Shown: positions 54,676-62,964 of the stretch, in pieces | How positions within the stretch are numbered: the stretch's first letter is position 1 | Layout of the letters: each line of letters starts with the position of its first letter | Assembly: GCF_018383905.1 (NCBI RefSeq) | Contig: NZ_JAGYWA010000002.1 | Location: 766,856-830,855 of the forward strand | Direction of reading: 5' to 3' | From: Flavobacterium branchiicola | GTDB taxonomy: Bacteria; Bacteroidota; Bacteroidia; Flavobacteriales; Flavobacteriaceae | DNA length: 64,000 nucleotides | Program-made: the position numbers and the translations under genes | The notes under the pieces: generated by a model | Seen by the model: only the letters and a program-made list of their open reading frames with translations | Database searches by the model: none | What the model was told of the DNA's origin: nothing

Positions 54676-55080
54676 TTATTGCTTAATCAGTTTCTCAAGC
54701 CTCAACATCATTTCATCTTTCTCCTTCAACATCCTTTCATACAAAGCAATTTTTTCTTCATGAAGTTGGATAATCTTGTCGATTGGATCATTATTGAAAG
54801 TTGGGCTGTAATTAATCAAGCCTTGTGTATCATGAAAAGTATTAGAAATAATATTTATCGCTTGCTCTTCATCAAAATTCAGAAAAGCTTCAACAGGAAT
54901 TTTCAATACTGCAGAGATTTGTTTCAGCAAATTTTCTTCAATAACCTCTTTTTGTTCCAGCATAGAAATTTTCTTTTGGTTCCAGTCTTCACCCAGATCA
55001 TAAGCCAATGCTTCCTGCTTTATGTTAAGCATTTCTCTAAAGCGTTTTACGTTTCTTCCCTGATGTATTTTCTGTTCCAT
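54676..55080 (-). CDS. XRE-family HTH regulator, paralog of the one at 45814
   Basis: I choose the ATG at 55080 (MEQKIHQGRNV), which gives 134 residues, the same length as the regulator at 45814-46218. The HTH covers about 10-66 (FREMLNIKQEALAYDLGEDW). The tail contains NNDPIDKIIQLHEEKIALYE, aligning with NPLDKVVELYERLVQAEK in the paralog. It lies between an AraC gene and mnmE with its own terminator. Its regulon is unknown. Confidence 0.85.
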   Translation of the reverse strand: MEQKIHQGRNVKRFREMLNIKQEALAYDLGEDWNQKKISMLEQKEVIEENLLKQISAVLKIPVEAFLNFDEEQAINIISNTFHDTQGLINYSPTFNNDPIDKIIQLHEEKIALYERMLKEKDEMMLRLEKLIKQ

Positions 55081-55389
55081 AATGAATATCAATTTTTTCT
55101 AAAAATCCTGAATTTCAAAGATAGAAAAATATACTATAAAAACGTATTCATTTTTGTAAGATAATATATCTAATTCGGGATAAAATATCCTTTTGAAAGA
55201 ATAGAATTTCGCTTAAGAATTTTGAATCTACTTATTATGAAAAAGTATAAAATATCCTTTATAGTAGAAAAAAGGGATAATTAATCAAAAGAACGATAAA
55301 ACTCTAAAAAAAGGTAAATAAAAAACGAGATAAATTATTGTTTACAAATAACTTAACTCGTTTGTTTACTGTTGTTTTGCGTCGTTTCT

Positions 55390-56790
55390 TTACTTCCCGA
55401 TGCAGAAATTAGCAAAAATATTTCCTAACAATTCATCATTAGAAACCTGACCTGTAATAAGCCCAAATTGGTATAAAGCTTCGCGAATATCTAATGCAAT
55501 TAAATCGCTTGAAAGGTTAGTTTCAAGACCATATTTTACTTTTTGAATTTCGTCTAAAGCTTTAAGTAACGAATCATAATGTCTGGTATTTGTTACAATA
55601 GTTTCATTATTTCGTAGCGCACCTGTATTTACAAAAGAAAGCAATTCATTCTTTAAATCTTCAACGCCAATTTTTTCTTTCGCAGAAATTAATAAAAGTT
55701 TGGCATTCAGGTTTTCAAGTTTATTGGTAATGTTTGCGACTTCATCTGTAGACAAAATATCCTTTTTGTTCACCACAATGATTAAGGGTTTTAAAGGATA
55801 TTTGTTTTTTATTTGCTCTATTTCAGAAACGAATTCAGAGCTTGAAATCTGAAATTTTAAGCCATCAAAAAGATAAATTACGACTTGTGCCTGGTCTATT
55901 TTTTCAAAGGTTTTTTTAATTCCAATGCTTTCTACAACATCTTTGGTTTCGCGAATTCCTGCAGTATCTATAAATCTAAAACCGATTCCGCCAATAACCA
56001 ATTCATCTTCAATAGTATCACGCGTTGTTCCTGCAATATCAGAAACGATTGCTCTTTCTTCATTTAATAAAGCATTTAGCAAAGTCGATTTCCCTACGTT
56101 TGGTTCCCCCACAATAGCAACCGGAATTCCGTTTTTTATTACGTTTCCAACAGCAAATGAATCAATTAAACGTTTTAATACAAATTCAATTCGATTTAAT
56201 AATTCATGAAACTGACCGCGATCTGCAAATTCTACATCTTCTTCAGCAAAATCCAGTTCCAGTTCTATTAGTGAAGCAAAATTTAAAAGTTCTTCTCTCA
56301 ACTTAGCAATTTCATTACTAAATCCGCCGCGCATTTGCTGCATGGCAATTTGGTGAGAAGCTTCATTATCAGATGAAATCAAATCTGCAACAGCCTCTGC
56401 CTGCGATAAATCAAGTTTTCCGTTCAGGAAAGCTCTTAGTGTAAATTCTCCGGCATCTGCCATTCGGCAACCTTTTCTCAATAATAACTGAATAATCTGC
56501 TGTTGAATATAAGTAGATCCGTGACAGGAAATTTCTATCGTATTTTCACCTGTATAAGAATTTGGGCCTTTAAAAACAGAAACCAAAACTTCATCAAGTG
56601 TCTTTTCGTTATCTACAATATGTCCTAAATGCAAAGTATGCGTTTTTTGCTTCGTTAAATCCTTGTTTTTGATAGATTTAAAAACAGAATCACCAATAGT
56701 GATTGCATCAGAACCTGAAATACGAATGATTGCAATAGCTCCGGCTCCTGATGGAGTGGCCAATGCGACTATAGAATCTTGATTTATCAT
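55390..56790 (-). CDS. mnmE: tRNA uridine-5-carboxymethylaminomethyl modification GTPase MnmE
   Basis: The 466-residue protein has full MnmE architecture. The N-terminal formyl-THF domain contains ATPSGAGAIAIIRISG. The G domain carries GEPNVGKST at 228-236, DIAGTTRDT at 251-259 and NKKD for base recognition. The C-terminal CIGK motif has Cys463. With MnmG it modifies U34 of several tRNAs. It is a monocistronic core gene on the minus strand, with normal length and no missing motif. Confidence 0.97.
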   Translation of the reverse strand: MINQDSIVALATPSGAGAIAIIRISGSDAITIGDSVFKSIKNKDLTKQKTHTLHLGHIVDNEKTLDEVLVSVFKGPNSYTGENTIEISCHGSTYIQQQIIQLLLRKGCRMADAGEFTLRAFLNGKLDLSQAEAVADLISSDNEASHQIAMQQMRGGFSNEIAKLREELLNFASLIELELDFAEEDVEFADRGQFHELLNRIEFVLKRLIDSFAVGNVIKNGIPVAIVGEPNVGKSTLLNALLNEERAIVSDIAGTTRDTIEDELVIGGIGFRFIDTAGIRETKDVVESIGIKKTFEKIDQAQVVIYLFDGLKFQISSSEFVSEIEQIKNKYPLKPLIIVVNKKDILSTDEVANITNKLENLNAKLLLISAKEKIGVEDLKNELLSFVNTGALRNNETIVTNTRHYDSLLKALDEIQKVKYGLETNLSSDLIALDIREALYQFGLITGQVSNDELLGNIFANFCIGK

Positions 56791-57047
56791 GGTGCAAAGG
56801 TATAAAAAAGGGCTAAAAGAATCATGAATTGTGAGTTGCGAATTATGAGTTTTGAGTTATTGATTGTCATTTAAGCCATAAACGCCAATTTTGAACTTTC
56901 ATTTTTGCTTTAGGTTTTGAAGTTTCAAGTTTGAAGTTTCAAGTTTTAACTTTCGACTTTCGACTTTCGACTTTCGACTTTGGACTTTCAGACTCTCAAT
57001 TTTTGGACTTTGGACTTTTTTAATGTTAATTTCCTGATAATTATCAG
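56791..57047. repeat. intergenic low-complexity tandem repeats
   Basis: From about 56917 to 57021 the sequence consists of short direct repeats of the type GACTTTC/GAAGTTTCAAGTTT, including four consecutive TTTCGAC units. A second repetitive stretch near 56825-56865 uses GAGTT/GAATT units. Reading frames through it encode only Lys/Ser/Leu repeats and are not genes. Confidence 0.8.
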
Positions 57048-57077
57048 GTTGATTTATTCTTAGAATGATTAAATTTG
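57048..57077 (+). promoter_or_regulatory. promoter of the universal stress protein gene
   Basis: GTTG at 57048-57051, 18 bases, then TAAATTTG at 57070-57077 (perfect TAnnTTTG). A 16-base perfect palindrome, CCTGATAATTATCAGG (57033-57048), abuts the -33 region and may be an operator. Confidence 0.6.
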
Positions 57078-57106
57078 AGTAATAAACCTTAATAATCTTA
57101 TATAAA

Positions 57107-57940
57107 ATGAAAAAGATATTATTTCCAACAGATTTTTCTGAAGCTGCTACAAATGCGTTTGTACATGCTTTAGAATTTGCAAAAATTGTCAAAGCCGAAC
57201 TTGTTTTGCTTCATACTTTTGAGATTCCGGTTTATGACAGTCAGTTCTTTCCAGAGAATTATGCTTCGATTTATAGTTCAATAGAATTAGCAAAATTTGA
57301 AATGTTTAAGGATGAAATTCCTAAGCTTCGTGCCATTGCGTCTGAACGTAAACTGGATGACATTGTGATAAAACACCGTTTAATGGATGGTGATTTAATT
57401 TATAATTTAAAAAATGCAGTTGAAGAGGATCATATTGATTTTGTAATTATGGGAACTACAGGAGTTTCAGACTGGACCAAATTCTTTACAGGTTCCAATA
57501 CAAATTCGGTGATTTCCGGAGTAAATGTGCCAGTATTGTGTATTCCTGTTGATGCCAAATTTAAAAAAGTCAAAACAATTGGTTTTACCACCCGATATCG
57601 TGAAAAAGATAAAGAGGTGCTTCGCCGAATCTTGAAAATTGCAAAGAAAACAGATGCAAAAGTAAAAAGTTTGTATGTTAAAACTTCAAATTCAGATGTC
57701 TCTGATGCTGTAATCAAGGAATGGGAAAAAGAATTTGTCGATGAAAATATAGAGTTTCTGGTCTTGCCAAGTGATGAAGTAAAAGAAACAATTCTTGATT
57801 TTATTCTCTATAAAGATGTTGATATTCTTACTACTATAACACACAAAAGATCTTTCTTTGAATCTATTTTTGATACTAGTTTTAGTAAAAAAATTGCTAA
57901 AGAAGTTTCTATTCCGGTTTTGGTGATGCACGAACACTAA
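57107..57940 (+). CDS. universal stress protein, tandem UspA domains
   Basis: The 277-residue protein has two UspA-type domains. The first covers about 1-145 (KKILFPTDFSEAATNAFVHA, VIMGTTGVSDWTKFFTGSNT, VPVLCIP) and the second about 150-277, ending VSIPVLVMHEH. The first has the ATP-binding-type G-2x-G-9x-G(S/T) pattern in partial form. Such proteins are stress-induced in Bacteroidota; the role is otherwise undefined. It is the first of two plus-strand genes here but the MutS-like gene has its own -7 box. Confidence 0.92.
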   Translation: MKKILFPTDFSEAATNAFVHALEFAKIVKAELVLLHTFEIPVYDSQFFPENYASIYSSIELAKFEMFKDEIPKLRAIASERKLDDIVIKHRLMDGDLIYNLKNAVEEDHIDFVIMGTTGVSDWTKFFTGSNTNSVISGVNVPVLCIPVDAKFKKVKTIGFTTRYREKDKEVLRRILKIAKKTDAKVKSLYVKTSNSDVSDAVIKEWEKEFVDENIEFLVLPSDEVKETILDFILYKDVDILTTITHKRSFFESIFDTSFSKKIAKEVSIPVLVMHEH

Positions 57941-57982
57941 AAATCTACCAAAAATGAATCATGGTTTTGAAAGTGTAAAAGC

Positions 57983-57990
57983 TATATTTG
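57983..57990 (+). promoter_or_regulatory. candidate -7 element of the MutS-like gene
   Basis: TATATTTG matches TAnnTTTG exactly and lies 20 bases before the ATG at 58011. Confidence 0.5.
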
Positions 57991-58010
57991 TATTTCATTA
58001 AATTTATAAA

Positions 58011-59783
58011 ATGGAGAAATATCTCGATAAAGTTGCGCACTATTCAAACGTTTATAATGCAATCAACAAAAGATACAATAGCATAAGTGTTTTAAGGCTT
58101 TTAAGTATATTTTTATGCTTATTTATGTTGTTTTATTATATTAAAACAGCAGAATCTTATTTTGCAGTTTTTGCTTTTTTATCTTTTGTTGGTTTTCTTT
58201 TCTTAATGCGGGTTCACTCTAAATTATCTTTCAAAAGAGAACTGACCAACGCAACTTTAAAAATTAACAATGATGAGATTTCGTATTTAAAAAGGGAAAA
58301 ACTTCCTTTTGAGAATGGAATTGAATTTAATGATTTTCATCATCCTTATGCTTACGATTTAGATATTTTTGGGGAACATTCCTTATTTCAAAATCTAAAC
58401 AGAACAAAGACTTTTATTGGTAAGAAAATTTTAGCGACTAAGTTATTGGGTGTTTCTTCCAACAAAGAAATTCTCTTAAATCAGGAAGCTGTAAAAGAGT
58501 TGGCTGAGAAACTAGACTGGCGTCAGGATTACGAGGCTTTGGCAGCGATTAGTAATGATACAAAACAATCTTATGATTCTTTAATTTATTGGAACTCGTT
58601 TAAAAATAATGCTTTACCTAAAGTTTTAATTGCATTGTCAATTATTCTTCCTACTGTGTTTTTTGGATTTGTAATTGCTTATTTTATTACATCAAAAACC
58701 ATAATTTTATCCTACCTGACTTATGTTTTTATAATCAATTTAGCAGTATTGGGAAGTTCAATGAAAAGAATTCAATCTGAAATTGCAAAAGCAGATAATA
58801 TTGATAAAATTATTAAGCAATACAGTTTATTGGTTGAAAAAATTGAAACAGAAACATTTCAGTCTGAAAAATTGAAAGAGTTACAGAGGCAACTTGGTTT
58901 TAAAAATAGTAGTGCCAGTAAACATTTAAAGCAATTATCGGAGTTGTTTTCTAGAATGGATACCATTAGTAATTTTGTAACGGCAATTGTTTTTAATGGT
59001 ACCTTTTTGTTTAATCTGCATGTTTTAAAAGCGTTGCTGAAATGGAAAGAAAGTTATTCTGAAGAACTTGAAAAATGGGTAACTATTATTGGTGAATTTG
59101 AAGCCTTGAATAGTTTGGCAAATTTAAGTTTCAATAATGCTGATTTTGTCTTCCCGGAAATCAATTCTGATTATAAAATTGGATTTGAAAATTTAAGCCA
59201 TCCTATGCTAAATCCAAATGGAAGAGTAGGGAATGATGTTGATTTTTATCCGCAATCCTTTATTATTTTGACCGGCTCAAATATGTCTGGTAAAAGTACT
59301 TTTTTAAGAAGTTTAGGAATCAATATGGTACTTGGCGGAATTGGATCAGTTGTTTGTGCTTCAAAAGCTAATATTCATCCACTTCCGGTATTAGTTTCGA
59401 TGAGATTATCAGACTCTTTAGCAGATAGTGAATCTTATTTCTTCGCAGAAATTAAACGACTAAAACAAATTATGGATGTTTTGCAAGATGGTCCTGCTTT
59501 TGTTTTATTGGATGAAATTTTAAGAGGAACCAATTCTGATGATAAACGAAATGGTACTATAGAAGTAGTAAAGAAGATTATTGCCAAGAAAGCAATTGGT
59601 GCAATTGCCACTCACGATATTGAAGTTTGTCTAACCACAAATGAATACCCGGAAACCCTGACAAATAAATGTTTTGAAGTCGAAATTAAAAATAATGAAC
59701 TGCATTTTGATTATAAACTTCGGGACGGAATTTGTCAAAACAAAAGCGCTACTTTTTTAATGCAAAAAATGGGTGTCATATAA
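58011..59783 (+). CDS. membrane-anchored MutS-family ATPase
   Basis: The 590-residue protein ends in a MutS-type ATPase domain with Walker A GSNMSGKST at 422-430, Walker B VLLDEILRGTN (Asp501, Glu502) and IGAIATHDIE. The N-terminal mismatch-recognition domain of MutS1 is absent. Instead there are hydrophobic pairs at about 28-65 and 205-245, so it is likely inserted in the membrane. Proteins of this type are common in Bacteroidota and are annotated as mismatch repair, but the anchor argues for another role. A terminator follows. Confidence 0.88.
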   Translation: MEKYLDKVAHYSNVYNAINKRYNSISVLRLLSIFLCLFMLFYYIKTAESYFAVFAFLSFVGFLFLMRVHSKLSFKRELTNATLKINNDEISYLKREKLPFENGIEFNDFHHPYAYDLDIFGEHSLFQNLNRTKTFIGKKILATKLLGVSSNKEILLNQEAVKELAEKLDWRQDYEALAAISNDTKQSYDSLIYWNSFKNNALPKVLIALSIILPTVFFGFVIAYFITSKTIILSYLTYVFIINLAVLGSSMKRIQSEIAKADNIDKIIKQYSLLVEKIETETFQSEKLKELQRQLGFKNSSASKHLKQLSELFSRMDTISNFVTAIVFNGTFLFNLHVLKALLKWKESYSEELEKWVTIIGEFEALNSLANLSFNNADFVFPEINSDYKIGFENLSHPMLNPNGRVGNDVDFYPQSFIILTGSNMSGKSTFLRSLGINMVLGGIGSVVCASKANIHPLPVLVSMRLSDSLADSESYFFAEIKRLKQIMDVLQDGPAFVLLDEILRGTNSDDKRNGTIEVVKKIIAKKAIGAIATHDIEVCLTTNEYPETLTNKCFEVEIKNNELHFDYKLRDGICQNKSATFLMQKMGVI

Positions 59784-59796
59784 TAATTAACTATAA

Positions 59797-59836
59797 AGAA
59801 AGCCTAAAGAATTAAAGTGATTCTTTAGGCTTTTTT
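59797..59836. terminator. bidirectional terminator
   Basis: AAAGCCTAAAGAAT and ATTCTTTAGGCTTT form a 14-base-pair stem with A and T tracts on both sides. It serves the MutS-like gene and the convergent hypothetical gene. Confidence 0.88.
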
Positions 59837-59839
59837 AGT

Positions 59840-60820
59840 TTAAATATGCGATTTGATATAGGCAATAATATCTTCGATTATTTGGTCTATTGCACTTTGT
59901 TCAGGATTAAAATAAGAACCGTCAAAAAATCTTGCGCTTGTACCTTCGCCAGTGGGAGAACCATGATGGGCATCTATTGATTTACGCCAGTATTCGGCAT
60001 GATTTTTCCATTCTTCCTGATTAACCAAAGCTGGTGCAACAGACCAGAGATTCCAGGATAATACATTATTAGGCTGAAGCATATTACCCGAAGCTAAATT
60101 AAAAGCTTTCATTATTAATTCATTAAAGTCATCAACAATAGGATCTTTGGTTGGTTTTATATCACCAATTTCTACCGAGATATACGAAGTAGTAAAAGCT
60201 TCCGGATGCACTGCAAACGAAGGATTGTTATAATCTGGAGAAAGACCTTTGTTTACCTGAAAAATTGGCTGATCGGGATGGCCTGGCAAATAGGTATTGA
60301 CTCTAATGGCATTTTCCTTATTTAATGGAAACTTCGGAAAATAATATCTTAAGAATGGCCAAACTTCCTTTATTTTATCACCCTGATGTTCGCTTGGCGT
60401 AAACCAGATTTTGCCTTCAACAGTCATGTCTAAAGCCATTTCTTTGGTTTGTTCGTTAACCCAGCCTCTTTGTCCGGTTACCGTTACTTCTACATTTAAG
60501 CAGATTTCATCTTTAAGCCAAATACCTTGTTGCGGACAAATTACGGAATAAACTCTTCCTTCATCAGTGTAGCCAATTCGGGAAACGTAAGGGGCAAATC
60601 GTTGGTAACATCTTTGAGTATTAGGAGCATCTTTTTGAGTTTCCCAGCTAAACTCGGGCCATTTTACACCAAGCTGACGTTTGAGGAATTTGATATTATC
60701 CATATTACTCAACATGGGTAGAGACGAAAGATCTCTTGTAGGATATTGCATTGGTGAGTTCGGTGGTGGAAATCCCCCAATCCATCCGTTTGGGATGTCT
60801 GAATTTTGATTGTTTTGCAT
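59840..60820 (-). CDS. hypothetical protein
   Basis: The 326-residue protein has no signal peptide, membrane segment or recognised domain. It starts with a Pro/Asn-rich tail (NGWIGGFPPPNSPMQYPTRD). It then has strand-rich sequence with many Trp and Pro (KEVWPFLRYYFPKFPLNKEN, YISVEIGDIKP), and ends in a helix (IDQIIEDIIAYIKSHI). It is monocistronic. I cannot assign a function. The 311 bases upstream, to 61131, hold no gene, only a small hairpin around 61062-61090. Confidence 0.65.
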   Translation of the reverse strand: MQNNQNSDIPNGWIGGFPPPNSPMQYPTRDLSSLPMLSNMDNIKFLKRQLGVKWPEFSWETQKDAPNTQRCYQRFAPYVSRIGYTDEGRVYSVICPQQGIWLKDEICLNVEVTVTGQRGWVNEQTKEMALDMTVEGKIWFTPSEHQGDKIKEVWPFLRYYFPKFPLNKENAIRVNTYLPGHPDQPIFQVNKGLSPDYNNPSFAVHPEAFTTSYISVEIGDIKPTKDPIVDDFNELIMKAFNLASGNMLQPNNVLSWNLWSVAPALVNQEEWKNHAEYWRKSIDAHHGSPTGEGTSARFFDGSYFNPEQSAIDQIIEDIIAYIKSHI

Positions 60821-61131
60821 AATTTTATTGGTTGTTTATATTTGAGTCAGTAAATTTAAGGCAATGTATAATCTTACAGATAAGTATATTTACCTGTTTT
60901 TAAGTATTTGTAAATCAATAGAATGTGTTTTGTTTATGAATTGTAGGTAATGTTTTGACGTTCTTCCTTATATGGAGAATATTACGGCATAATATATTAT
61001 TAGTTTAATTTAAATTACTTTGAAAAAAAAGCATTGTATAGTTCTTCATTATTTACATTTTCTAAAAGAAAGACCTCTTTTGTCTTTTAGATTTCTTATT
61101 TTAGTAATTCAACCGGAAAATAGATAAAATC

Positions 61132-62913
61132 ATGATTTTAGGTTTTAAACGTTTACTGTCTTACTTCCTGCTTTTGCTGGTATTAATACTGATGCCAGAT
61201 AAAGCTACAGCGCAATTGTTAGGTACTGGAAAAACCACAACAGAAGAACCTGTTAAAATTCCCGATGATTCTCTAGGCAGGAGAACGCCACAAGGAACAG
61301 TCAGTGGATTTATAAAAGCCATTAGCGAACAAAATTATTTACGCGCCAGCCAATACTTTGTTTTAAGTAAGCGTTCGTATCGAAAAACGGCAGAACGAAT
61401 ACGTATTGCAAAGACTTTTCAGACACTGCTGGATCAGGGCGGTAATTTATCGCCATCTTCTATTATTAGTAATAAAGAAATTGGCCGTACAGATGATGAT
61501 TTGGCTATTGGTGTAGATCTTGTTGGAAATATTTCGACTAATAAAACAACGATACAATTGTATGTAGAAAACCAGTCAGATGATAGTCAGGCTGCGTTAT
61601 GGCTTTTTTCTGCTGAAACGGTAGAGGCGATTATCGCAACTGATGTTACAGGAGAAAAAACTTTTCTGGACAAAGTACTGCCCCAGGTTTTACTGGAAAA
61701 AAAATTAGGAAATGTACCTGTAGGACATTGGGCAGTAGTAGTAATTATGACGGTAGTATCTTATTTCCTTTCCCGAATACTAATTTTGATATTTGCTTAT
61801 CTGATACAGAAGTTTTGGAAAAAAGCAGATACTGAAAAGGGAAGTGCTATTATTGAAGCTCTGACATTACCGGTTCAGATGTATCTTGCAGTAATTTTAT
61901 TTGTTGCTTTTACGCAGCGTATGGGAATTTCCATAATTGTGCGGCAACGCTTTAGCATTATAATAATTACCATCGGAATTGTAGCTGTTTTGATATTGTT
62001 TTGGCGATTAACCGATTTTGTAAGCATGTACACCCGAAACAGAATGACCTCAAGCGGTCGTATTTCTGCAGTATCTGCCGTATTATTTTTAAGCCGAATG
62101 ACAAAAGCAGCAATTATTGCTATCGGAATTATTGCTCTGCTTGGAATTATCGGAGTAGATGTTACAGCCGGATTAGCAGCTTTGGGAATTGGAGGTATTG
62201 CATTGGCTTTGGGAGCTCAGAAAACAATAGAGAATTTTGTAGGTAGTGTAAGTCTTATTGCCGATCAGCCACTTAGAGTGGGTGATTATTGCCGTGTTGA
62301 TGATATTAAAGGAACTGTAGAATCTATTGGAATGCGTTCTACTACACTTCGTACTTCTGCGCGTTCTATTGTAACTATTCCGAATGGACAGCTATCGGCC
62401 AGTAAAATAGAGAATTATGCACATCGCGATCGCTTTATTTTTAATCCCATTTTTAATTTTAGGATGGAAACAACGCCCGATCAGATGCGATATCTGTTAG
62501 TTGAACTCCGGTCTTTATTGTATTCACATCCTGCAATTATAAATTCATCTCCTGTTGTACGTTTTACCGGCATTACAGCCGATGCTCTAAAGGTTGAAAT
62601 TACAGCCTATATAAAAGCGATAAATTTTGAGACATCACAAGAAGTACAAGAAGATTTATTGTTACGCATGATGGACATTATAGAAAAAAGCGGTACATCT
62701 TTGGCTTATCCATCTCAAACATTATATATTTCGCGTGATGTGTCACGATCAACCGAAAAATCGGATCAAGTTTCTGAAACAGTTAAAAAATGGAAAGAGA
62801 ATAACGAACTGCAATTACCGAAGTTCGATCCAAAACGGGTAGAAGAGTTGAGAAATAGTATAAAATACCCAGATGAAGGAAGCTTTAAACCAGATGAGGA
62901 TTATAATCTGTGA
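61132..62913 (+). CDS. MscS-family mechanosensitive channel with N-terminal periplasmic domain
   Basis: The 593-residue protein has a signal peptide (ending DKATAQ), a periplasmic domain at about 30-200, and membrane segments between about 200 and 360. The MscS core contains the pore helix LAALGIGGIALALGAQKTIE, then VGDYCRVDDIKGTVESIGMR and IPNGQLSASKIENY. The C-terminal vestibule runs to about 540, followed by a charged tail. MscS channels release osmolytes on hypo-osmotic shock. It is larger than E. coli MscS and closer to the YnaI/YbiO-like long forms. A terminator follows. Confidence 0.93.
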   Translation: MILGFKRLLSYFLLLLVLILMPDKATAQLLGTGKTTTEEPVKIPDDSLGRRTPQGTVSGFIKAISEQNYLRASQYFVLSKRSYRKTAERIRIAKTFQTLLDQGGNLSPSSIISNKEIGRTDDDLAIGVDLVGNISTNKTTIQLYVENQSDDSQAALWLFSAETVEAIIATDVTGEKTFLDKVLPQVLLEKKLGNVPVGHWAVVVIMTVVSYFLSRILILIFAYLIQKFWKKADTEKGSAIIEALTLPVQMYLAVILFVAFTQRMGISIIVRQRFSIIIITIGIVAVLILFWRLTDFVSMYTRNRMTSSGRISAVSAVLFLSRMTKAAIIAIGIIALLGIIGVDVTAGLAALGIGGIALALGAQKTIENFVGSVSLIADQPLRVGDYCRVDDIKGTVESIGMRSTTLRTSARSIVTIPNGQLSASKIENYAHRDRFIFNPIFNFRMETTPDQMRYLLVELRSLLYSHPAIINSSPVVRFTGITADALKVEITAYIKAINFETSQEVQEDLLLRMMDIIEKSGTSLAYPSQTLYISRDVSRSTEKSDQVSETVKKWKENNELQLPKFDPKRVEELRNSIKYPDEGSFKPDEDYNL

Positions 62914-62921
62914 AGCATAAT

Positions 62922-62963
62922 AAAAAAAGGCTAAAGAATTTAAATAACTCTTTAGCCTTTTTC
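62922..62963. terminator. bidirectional terminator
   Basis: AAAAGGCTAAAGA and TCTTTAGCCTTTT pair, with A and T runs on either side, between two convergent genes. Confidence 0.88.
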
Positions 62964-62964
62964 T

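Noticed and set aside
56917..57021. CRISPR array
   Set aside because: The repeats are contiguous 7-base units without spacers, and no cas genes are present.
56899..57192. 97-codon minus-strand frame over the tandem repeats
   Set aside because: The encoded Lys/Ser/Leu repeats arise from the 7-base DNA repeat, and the frame overlaps the usp promoter and start.
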